The position numbers and the translations under genes are program-made. The notes under the pieces were generated by a model. The model saw only the letters and a list, made by a program, of their open reading frames with translations, had not been told where the DNA came from and did not search any database. A stretch of DNA of 64,000 bases from Mycolicibacterium peregrinum. GTDB lineage: Bacteria; Actinomycetota; Actinomycetes; Mycobacteriales; Mycobacteriaceae. Of the stretch, positions 58,330 through 64,000 are shown in pieces; within the stretch, counting starts at the first letter, position 1; each line of letters starts with the position of its first letter. Where the stretch lies: assembly GCF_001665625.1 (NCBI RefSeq), contig NZ_LZSY01000140.1, positions 22,533 through 86,532 of the forward strand, given 5' to 3'.

Positions 58330-60288
58330 GTGGGCTTCGGGTTCGGAGTGCTAATCGCACTGTTGTTGCTGGTAATACCCGGGGCGCTGATAGCCAGGGC
58401 GGGTGGACTCACCGTGTCGACGGCGGTCGCAGTGGGTCCAGCCTTGACCTACGGCACTGTCGCGTTGACGATCGTTCCACTCGGGGCCGTCGGCGTCCCG
58501 TGGAATGCATGGTCAGCATTGTTTGCTGTGGCCATCGTTGCCGCCCTGGTGGCCGGGTTGCGGAGGCTGCTCGTCCGCTACCGGGACCGCGACGCCGAGG
58601 CGTCGGGCATCGCCATCAAGCCGGCATTGGTGGTTGCGGCGGGGGTGGTGCTGGGCGCCGTCCTGATCGCCGCCGCCGCTTTCGCCGGGCTCCCGCACTG
58701 GCAATCCATTCCCAGCACCTGGGACTCGGTGTGGCACGCCAACACCATCCGGTGGATCCTCGACACCGGCCAGGCTTCTCCGACCCACATGGGTGAACTG
58801 CGCAACGTCGAGACCCACGAGGCGCTCTACTACCCGTCGGCCTTCCATGCTCTTGCGGCCGTCTACTGCCAGCTCACCGGTGCCGCCGCGACCACCGCGT
58901 ACACCGTGAGTTCGGTCGTCGCGGCAGTATGGCTGTTCCCGGTGAGCGCGGCAGTCCTGGCGTGGAAGATGGTTCGCCCGCACACCTGCCAGATGCGCAC
59001 CGCCGTGGTTGCGGGCACCGCGGCAGCACTCGCCGCATCGTTCACCGCCGTGCCCTACGTCGAGTTCGATGTGGCGGCAATGCCCAACCTGGTGGCCTAC
59101 GGCCTCGCGGTACCGGTGTTCGCCCTCATCGCCTCGACCCCGGCCCATCGCGACCGTATCGGGCTGGCCGCACTCGCCACGGTCGGCGTCTTCTCCGTGC
59201 ACCTCACGGGTGGCGTGGTGGCGGCGCTGCTGGTGGGCGTCTGGTGGCTGGGGCATGCACTGTGGCAGCCGGTGCGCGGCCGGCTCTCCGACTTCCTGAC
59301 GCTGGCCGCCGTCGCGGTACCGGCCCTGGTGATCCTGCTGCCCCAATTTCTCGCGGTCCTTCAGCAAGCCGACATCATCGTCGGCCACGCCTTCGTCAAC
59401 CACCTCGGCAAGAAGCACTCGCTGTTCGCGGCCGTCGTCCAGCACACCCGCCACCTCAACGACTTCCCGATCCAGAACGCCCTCATCGCTCTGGCCGCCA
59501 TCGGCGGAGTGGTCATGCTGGTCAAGAAGATCTGGTGGCCGCTGGCGGTGTGGCTGATCCTCATCGCGTCGATCGTGCATTCCGGCGCACCGTTCGGCGG
59601 GCCGGTGGGCGCCATCACCGGAAAGTTCAGCGACCTGTTCTACAGCGATCCGCGCCGGTTGTCGGCAGTGGTCACCCTTCTGTACGCGCCGATGGCGGCG
59701 ATCGGTCTGGGCGCACTGGTCCTGCTGGGCGCCGCTGCGCTGCGCCGGGCCGGCGCCCGACCGACCTGGATCCACGCGGCGGCCGCCGTCGCACTGGTCG
59801 CCACCACAGTGGGCCTGGCCTGGCACTACTTCCCCCGGCACAAGTACCTGTTCGGACAGAAGTACGACTCGGTGATGATCGGCGCCAAGGACCTCGAGGC
59901 CTTCGCCTACCTGGCTGAACTGCCGGATGCCCGCACCACGTTGATCGGCGACGCCAACACCGACGGCACCGCCTGGATGTACGCGGTTTCGGGGCTACAC
60001 CCGCTGTGGACGCACTACGACTATCCGATGCAGCAAGGTCCGGGGTATCACCGGTTTATTTTCTGGGCATACGCAGATGATGCCGACACCGATCCCCGCG
60101 TTGCCGAGGCGGTCGAGGCACTCAACATCCGCTACGTGCTCACCAGCACACCGGTGGTCCGCGGGTTCGTGATGCCCGACGGACTAGTGTCGCTAGACAG
60201 CTCACGGTCGTGGGAGAAGATCTACGACAACGGTGAGGACCGCATCTACCGCTGGCACGGAGAGAACGCGGCGAAGAAGACGAACTGA
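58330..60288 (+). CDS. Large polytopic membrane protein, Rv3779-like (cell-wall glycosyltransferase candidate)
   Basis: A 652-residue protein from GTG 58330 with about a dozen hydrophobic helices and a C-terminal soluble domain of about 130 residues (from FPRHKYLFGQKYD). An N-terminal GFGVLIALLLLVIPGALIA helix and an extracellular-loop-like WQSIPSTWDSVWHANTIRWI with acidic residues fit GT-C-type glycosyltransferases. The M. tuberculosis homologue Rv3779 (about 666 residues) has been linked to adding galactosamine to arabinogalactan. It heads a row with bpa, wzt, glfT1 and wzm. Whether this organism makes that substituent is unknown. Confidence 0.88.
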   Translation: MGFGFGVLIALLLLVIPGALIARAGGLTVSTAVAVGPALTYGTVALTIVPLGAVGVPWNAWSALFAVAIVAALVAGLRRLLVRYRDRDAEASGIAIKPALVVAAGVVLGAVLIAAAAFAGLPHWQSIPSTWDSVWHANTIRWILDTGQASPTHMGELRNVETHEALYYPSAFHALAAVYCQLTGAAATTAYTVSSVVAAVWLFPVSAAVLAWKMVRPHTCQMRTAVVAGTAAALAASFTAVPYVEFDVAAMPNLVAYGLAVPVFALIASTPAHRDRIGLAALATVGVFSVHLTGGVVAALLVGVWWLGHALWQPVRGRLSDFLTLAAVAVPALVILLPQFLAVLQQADIIVGHAFVNHLGKKHSLFAAVVQHTRHLNDFPIQNALIALAAIGGVVMLVKKIWWPLAVWLILIASIVHSGAPFGGPVGAITGKFSDLFYSDPRRLSAVVTLLYAPMAAIGLGALVLLGAAALRRAGARPTWIHAAAAVALVATTVGLAWHYFPRHKYLFGQKYDSVMIGAKDLEAFAYLAELPDARTTLIGDANTDGTAWMYAVSGLHPLWTHYDYPMQQGPGYHRFIFWAYADDADTDPRVAEAVEALNIRYVLTSTPVVRGFVMPDGLVSLDSSRSWEKIYDNGEDRIYRWHGENAAKKTN

Positions 60289-60311
60289 CACGACCGATCC
60301 AAGGGAAGGCC

Positions 60312-60827
60312 ATGACCATCAACCCCGACGATGACAACATCGAGATCCTCGCCAGCACGGCCGATGAGACCGATGCCGAAGCTGACGGCAAGTCGCTGAC
60401 AGACCTCGTCGAGCAGCCGGCCAAGGTCATGCGGATCGGCACCATGATCAAGCAGCTCCTCGAAGAGGTGCGCGCCGCTCCGCTCGACGACGCCAGCCGC
60501 AACCGGCTGCGCGACATCCACCGCACCAGCATCCGCGAGCTCGAGGACGGTCTGGCCCCCGAACTGCGGGAAGAACTCGAGCGGCTGACGCTGCCCTTCA
60601 CCGAGGACAGCATTCCGTCCGACGCCGAACTCCGCATCGCGCAGGCACAGCTGGTCGGCTGGCTGGAAGGCCTGTTCCACGGCATCCAGACGGCGTTGTT
60701 CGCCCAGCAGATGGCGGCCCGCGCGCAGCTCGAGCAGATGCGCCAGGGAGCCCTTCCGCCAGGACTGCAGGTCCCGGGCGGGCAGCGCGGCGGCCCGTCG
60801 CACCCCGGCACCGGTCAGTACCTGTAG
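60312..60827 (+). CDS. bpa: Bacterial proteasome activator
   Basis: A 171-residue protein from ATG 60312. A helical core spans about residues 45-140 (RIGTMIKQLLEEVRAAPLDD, LFHGIQTALFAQQMAARAQL), followed by a Gly/Pro-rich tail that ends GQYL, the proteasome-docking motif of Bpa/PafE. Bpa forms a dodecameric ring that opens the 20S proteasome without ATP and feeds it damaged proteins such as HspR. It lies between the Rv3779-like gene and wzt on the same strand (24 and 6 bp gaps), as in M. tuberculosis (Rv3780). Confidence 0.94.
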   Translation: MTINPDDDNIEILASTADETDAEADGKSLTDLVEQPAKVMRIGTMIKQLLEEVRAAPLDDASRNRLRDIHRTSIRELEDGLAPELREELERLTLPFTEDSIPSDAELRIAQAQLVGWLEGLFHGIQTALFAQQMAARAQLEQMRQGALPPGLQVPGGQRGGPSHPGTGQYL

Positions 60828-60833
60828 GTCGCG

Positions 60834-61631
60834 TTGTCTGATCCGTTTATCTCGACGCGCGAAGCATGGGTGGAGTTCCCCATCTTCGATGCCAAGACCC
60901 GCTCGCTGAAGAAGGCGTTCCTCGGCAAGGCCGGCGGCGCCATCGGACGCAACGAGTCCAACGTCGTCGTCATCGAAGCACTGCGCGACATCACGATGTC
61001 GCTGAAAATGGGCGACCGGGTCGGTCTGGTCGGCCACAACGGTGCGGGCAAATCCACACTCCTGCGGCTACTTTCGGGTATCTACGAGCCGACGCGAGGC
61101 TCGGCCACGGTGAGTGGGCGGGTGGCTCCGGTCTTCGACCTCGGTGTCGGGATGGACCCTGAGATCTCGGGTTTCGAGAACATCATCATCCGTGGACTGT
61201 TCCTCGGACAGACCCGCAAGCAGATGCTTGCCAAGGTCGACGAGATCGCCGAGTTCACCGAACTGGGCGAGTACCTGTCGATGCCGTTGCGGACCTACTC
61301 GACCGGTATGCGGGTGCGCCTCGCGATGGGCGTGGTCACCAGCATCGACCCCGAGATCCTGCTGCTCGACGAAGGCATCGGCGCGGTCGACGCGGAGTTC
61401 CTGAAGAAGGCGCAGTCACGTCTGCAGAGCCTGGTGGAACGGTCCGGGATCCTGGTGTTCGCAAGCCATTCCAACGAGTTTCTGGCCCGCCTGTGCAAGA
61501 CCGCGATGTGGATCGACCACGGCACCATCCGGATGACCGGGGGCATCGAAGAGGTTGTCGGTGCCTACGAGGGTCCGGATGCGGCCCGGCATGTGCGTGA
61601 GGTGTTGGAGGAAACGGCCCGTGGAGCCTGA
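60834..61631 (+). CDS. wzt: Galactan ABC exporter, ATP-binding subunit (Wzt-like)
   Basis: A 265-residue protein from TTG 60834 (MSDPFISTREAWVEFPIFDA), 6 bp after bpa; no ATG is close, so TTG is the likely start. Walker A is GHNGAGKST, the signature YSTGMRVRLAMG, Walker B EILLLDEGIGAVD. It belongs to the polysaccharide exporter (RfbE/TagH) type and lacks the long C-terminal carbohydrate-binding domain of classical Wzt. With Wzm it flips polyprenyl-linked galactan across the membrane (Rv3781-like). Its stop overlaps the glfT1 start by 11 bp. Confidence 0.94.
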   Translation: MSDPFISTREAWVEFPIFDAKTRSLKKAFLGKAGGAIGRNESNVVVIEALRDITMSLKMGDRVGLVGHNGAGKSTLLRLLSGIYEPTRGSATVSGRVAPVFDLGVGMDPEISGFENIIIRGLFLGQTRKQMLAKVDEIAEFTELGEYLSMPLRTYSTGMRVRLAMGVVTSIDPEILLLDEGIGAVDAEFLKKAQSRLQSLVERSGILVFASHSNEFLARLCKTAMWIDHGTIRMTGGIEEVVGAYEGPDAARHVREVLEETARGA

Positions 61632-62547
61632 ATCCGTCGTCGCGGTGATCGTGACGCACCGGCGTCGGGAACTGCTCACCAAATCCCTTGCCGCGGTGGT
61701 CACCCAGGATCGCAAACCCGATCACCTGATCGTGGTCGACAATGACAACGACGAGGATGTACGCGAGCTGGTCCTGAGCCAGCCGGTACCCGCGACGTAT
61801 CTCGGTTCCCGCCGAAACCTCGGCGGTGCAGGAGGTTTCGCGCTGGGCATGCTGCATGCTCTAGCCCAGGGAGCGGACTGGATCTGGCTGGCCGACGACG
61901 ACGGCCGTCCTGCCGACAACACGGTGCTTTCCACCCTGCTGGCCTGTGCCGAGCAGTACAGCCTGGCCGAGGTCTCGCCCATGGTGTGCAACCTCGACGA
62001 TCCGGAGCGCCTGGCGTTCCCGCTGCGCCGCGGACTGGTGTGGCGTCGACTGGTCAGCGAGTTGCGCACCGAGGGTGAGGGTGCCCTGCTGCCCGGTATC
62101 GCCTCGCTGTTCAACGGCGCCCTGTTCCGGGCCGCCACAGTGGAGTCCGTCGGCGTCCCCGATCTGCGCCTGTTCGTCCGCGGCGACGAGGTCGAGCTGC
62201 ACCGGCGACTGGTCCGCTCCGGTCTGCCGTTCGGAACCTGTTTGACCGCAAGCTATCTGCACCCATGCGGGACCGATGAGTTCAAGCCGATCCTGGGCGG
62301 TCGGATGCACACGCAATACCCGGACGACGAGACGAAGCGGTTCTTCACCTACCGCAACCGGGGCTACCTGCTGTCCCAGCCAGGTTTGCGCAAACTGCTG
62401 CCGCAGGAGTGGATGCGGTTCGGCTGGTACTTTCTGGTGTCCCGCCGCGACCCCGCAGGTCTGCGTGAATGGATCCGCCTGCGGCGGTTGGGCAGTAGCG
62501 AAAGGTTTTTTCGGGGCGAGCGAAGCGACGGGAGAAGCAACAGATGA
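61621..62547 (+). CDS. glfT1: Galactofuranosyltransferase GlfT1
   Basis: A 308-residue GT2 enzyme from GTG 61621, inside the wzt 3' end. It has VVAVIVTHRRRELLTKSLAA, the DDD motif in WIWLADDDGRP (about residues 97-107), GIASLFNGALFRAA and the RGDEVELHRR acidic motif. It adds the first two galactofuranose residues to the decaprenyl-linked linker of arabinogalactan on the cytoplasmic face (Rv3782-like). The N-terminus is short, as in M. tuberculosis. The stop overlaps the wzm ATG by 4 bp. Confidence 0.95.
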   Translation: MEPESVVAVIVTHRRRELLTKSLAAVVTQDRKPDHLIVVDNDNDEDVRELVLSQPVPATYLGSRRNLGGAGGFALGMLHALAQGADWIWLADDDGRPADNTVLSTLLACAEQYSLAEVSPMVCNLDDPERLAFPLRRGLVWRRLVSELRTEGEGALLPGIASLFNGALFRAATVESVGVPDLRLFVRGDEVELHRRLVRSGLPFGTCLTASYLHPCGTDEFKPILGGRMHTQYPDDETKRFFTYRNRGYLLSQPGLRKLLPQEWMRFGWYFLVSRRDPAGLREWIRLRRLGSSERFFRGERSDGRSNR

Positions 62548-63374
62548 CGTTCACCGACGCGGCGTCCGACTCCAAGACCATGGCCCGGGCCGTACGCGAT
62601 CTCTCCGACGGCTTCAGCAAGCGCGAGCTGTGGCTGCACCTCGGCTGGCAGGACATCAAGCAGCGCTACCGGCGCAGTGTGCTCGGTCCGTTCTGGATCA
62701 CGATCGCCACCGGCACCACCGCGGTGGCGATGGGCCTGCTGTACTCGAAGCTGTTCAAGCTCCCTCTGGAAGAGCACCTGCCCTACGTCACGCTCGGGTT
62801 GATCATCTGGAATCTGATCAACGCGTCGATCCTCGAAGGTTCCGAGGTGTTCATCGCCAATGAGGGCCTGATCAAACAACTTCCGACCCCGTTGTCGGTG
62901 CACGTCTACCGGTTGGTGTGGCGGCAGCTGATCCTGTTCGGCCACAACATCGTCATCTTCGTGATCATCGCGATCGTCTATCCGAAACCCTGGAAGTGGA
63001 CCGACCTGGCGGTCATCCCGGCGCTCGGCCTGATCGTGCTGAACTGCGTATGGGTGTCGATCTGCTTCGGCATCCTCGCCACCCGCTACCGCGACATCGG
63101 TCCGCTGTTGGCCTCGGTGGTTCAGCTGTTGTTCTTCATGACTCCGATCATCTGGAACGAGTCGACGCTGCAACAGCAGGGCGCCGGATCGTGGGCGAAG
63201 ATCGTCGAGATCAATCCGCTGCTCCACTACCTGGACATCGTGCGGGCCCCACTGTTGGGCGCCGATCAGGAGGCGCGGCACTGGATTGTGGTCCTGGCTC
63301 TGACGGCGATCGGTTGGGGCTTCGCGGCGATCGCCATGCGCCAGTACCGGGCACGCGTGCCGTACTGGGTGTAG
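62544..63374 (+). CDS. wzm: Galactan ABC exporter, membrane subunit (Wzm-like)
   Basis: A 276-residue ABC-2 type permease from ATG 62544, overlapping glfT1 by 4 bp. It has an N-terminal amphipathic region (HLGWQDIKQRYRRSVLGPFW) and six transmembrane helices (for example GLIIWNLINASIL, LILFGHNIVIFVIIAIVYP, LASVVQLLFFMTPIIWN). With Wzt it exports the polyprenyl-linked galactan for arabinogalactan assembly (Rv3783-like). It is the last gene of the row; the next gene is convergent. Confidence 0.94.
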   Translation: MTFTDAASDSKTMARAVRDLSDGFSKRELWLHLGWQDIKQRYRRSVLGPFWITIATGTTAVAMGLLYSKLFKLPLEEHLPYVTLGLIIWNLINASILEGSEVFIANEGLIKQLPTPLSVHVYRLVWRQLILFGHNIVIFVIIAIVYPKPWKWTDLAVIPALGLIVLNCVWVSICFGILATRYRDIGPLLASVVQLLFFMTPIIWNESTLQQQGAGSWAKIVEINPLLHYLDIVRAPLLGADQEARHWIVVLALTAIGWGFAAIAMRQYRARVPYWV

Positions 63375-63378
63375 ACCG

Positions 63379-63798
63379 CTACATATCCTCCGGTTCGGAG
63401 CCGAACACGAACCTGCGTCCGGAGATCTCCTTCGGGTGGATGCGGACGTAGCGACGTTTTGTGGTGGCAATCCAGGAGAGCAGCTGCCCGCTCTCGGCCG
63501 CGGCGATCTCGTCCGGCGTCTCAAGAAGCTGCGGTTCGCCCCGCACGATCACGCTCCAGCCCCCGACCACGTCGTGCTCGTCGGCTTCGAACAGCACCCG
63601 GTCGTTCCACAGGGCGCTGATCAGCTTGGTGCCCTCGGCAGTCCGGAACAACACGGTGCGGCGCTGGACGACGAAGTTGACCGGGAAGATTTCGAGCCGG
63701 GTGCCGACCGTCGTGACCAGACGCCCCAGCGTCACGCTCGACAGCAACTGCCAGCACTCGTCTTCCCCGAGCACCGAAACCGGGCTCTGCGGCGTCAT
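63379..63798 (-). CDS. PPOX-fold flavin/F420-type protein
   Basis: A 139-residue protein from ATG 63798 (MTPQSPVSVLGEDECWQLLS). The split-barrel pyridoxamine phosphate oxidase-like fold is visible in LGRLVTTVGTRLEIFPVNFV, VLFRTAEGTKLISAL and VIVRGEPQLLETPDE. It probably binds FMN, F420 or heme; the reaction is unknown. Its start is 24 bp from the hairpin at 63823-63870 that ends the gene further right, and its stop is 4 bp from wzm. Confidence 0.88.
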   Translation of the reverse strand: MTPQSPVSVLGEDECWQLLSSVTLGRLVTTVGTRLEIFPVNFVVQRRTVLFRTAEGTKLISALWNDRVLFEADEHDVVGGWSVIVRGEPQLLETPDEIAAAESGQLLSWIATTKRRYVRIHPKEISGRRFVFGSEPEDM

Positions 63799-63822
63799 GA
63801 GGCCACCGTAGCGCCGAAAAGA

Positions 63823-63870
63823 CAATCGGCGCGCCCGGCTCTTCGAAGAAGAAGCGGGACGCGCCGATTG
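63823..63870 (-). terminator. Hairpin terminator after the rightmost gene
   Basis: Perfect 11-bp arms CAATCGGCGCG (63823-63833) and CGCGCCGATTG (63860-63870) with a 26-base loop. On the minus strand it is followed by TCTTTTCGG. It lies between the stop at 63899 and the PPOX gene start at 63798, so it should separate their transcripts. Confidence 0.75.
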
Positions 63871-63898
63871 GCGGGATGACTACCGGACGTTCATGTCC

Positions 63899-64000
63899 TT
63901 AATTCATGTTCCAAGGCTCGCCATAGGTGGTGACGCTGTCACCGGTCGAGGCGATCAGGCGGGCGAACGGACGCAGCAGCACACCACCGGCCGCACCGGT
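63899..64000 (-). CDS. C-terminal 33 residues of an unidentified protein (runs off window)
   Basis: The minus-strand frame is open from the window edge to TAA at 63899-63901 and ends LLRPFARLIAS...TTYGEPWNMN. The residues are compatible with a structured protein end, and codon use is GC-rich at third positions. It is followed by a hairpin terminator at 63823. I cannot name the family from this fragment. Confidence 0.7.
   Translation of the reverse strand, partial: TGAAGGVLLRPFARLIASTGDSVTTYGEPWNMN

Noticed and set aside
58513..59841. 442-codon minus-strand ORF
   Set aside because: Antisense to the Rv3779-like membrane protein; no motif and atypical amino-acid composition.
1..64000. CRISPR array, IS element or prophage
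   Set aside because: No regularly spaced direct repeats, transposase, integrase or phage structural genes were seen. The phage-like resemblance of the 4659-5027 protein is too weak to support a prophage.

Overview
The window is a gene-dense, GC-rich actinobacterial chromosome segment, almost certainly from a Mycobacterium/Mycolicibacterium. The grounds are lpqH (19-kDa antigen), a WS/DGAT acyltransferase, a PE-PPE-domain hydrolase, a Culp-type cutinase, the proteasome activator Bpa, and a galactan assembly block (Rv3779-like membrane protein, bpa, wzt, glfT1, wzm). Much of the order from tadA to proX and from pat to wzm resembles M. tuberculosis Rv3752c-Rv3783, recognised from memory and not by search. 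Accessory catabolic genes and dispersed palindromes between these blocks suggest a rapid grower. No IS element, prophage or CRISPR array was seen.

Layout. 1-14.1 kb: truncated LuxR-type ATPase, carboxylesterase, an operon pairing a DUF1704/MATCAP-like metallopeptidase with an ATP-grasp ligase, gluQ, a polar amino-acid ABC transporter, a FAD oxidoreductase-tetR operon with its palindrome, a CoA-transferase-like protein, an MFS carrier and tgt. 14.2-24.6 kb: cell-envelope genes (two LpqH-family lipoproteins around a haloalkane dehalogenase, PE-PPE hydrolase, lipoprotein PBP, WS/DGAT), a heme peroxidase and a TetR/methyltransferase divergon with twin operators. 24.7-33.9 kb: tRNA-Ser, tadA and partner, tyrA, proXVWZ osmolyte importer, LapA-like protein, a kinase-like phosphotransferase, a phosphatase and an SDR. 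33.9-38.2 kb: a putative aminophosphonate locus (GntR/UTRA regulator, OPA-type MFS, phosphonatase-like HAD, FAD aminophosphonate oxidase) with matching operator-like sites. 38.2-43.8 kb: alkylsulfatase, tandem imine-reductase-like enzymes with an HxlR regulator, and small proteins. 43.8-55.4 kb: tRNA-Arg and two tRNA-Ser genes, pat, a crotonase, MocR regulator, cutinase, a frameshifted acyl-ACP desaturase under a strong palindrome, an Ntn hydrolase and small secreted or membrane proteins. 55.4-64 kb: MarR, quinone oxidoreductase, a lysine-less class V aminotransferase homologue, then the galactan export/initiation operon and a PPOX-fold protein.

How the parts work together. TyrA and Pat are complementary steps of Tyr/Phe synthesis. 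Tgt and GluQ act on the same tRNA modification (queuosine). Wzt/Wzm export galactan primed by GlfT1. ProXVWZ is one osmolyte importer. The most interesting candidates for undescribed biology are the DUF1704 peptidase/ATP-grasp pair in an organism group that uses mycothiol rather than glutathione, the MFS-served aminophosphonate locus, and the conserved class V aminotransferase fold without a visible PLP lysine.

Limits: family assignments come from motifs and remembered sequences; no database search was possible. No gene-free stretch exceeds about 190 bases.
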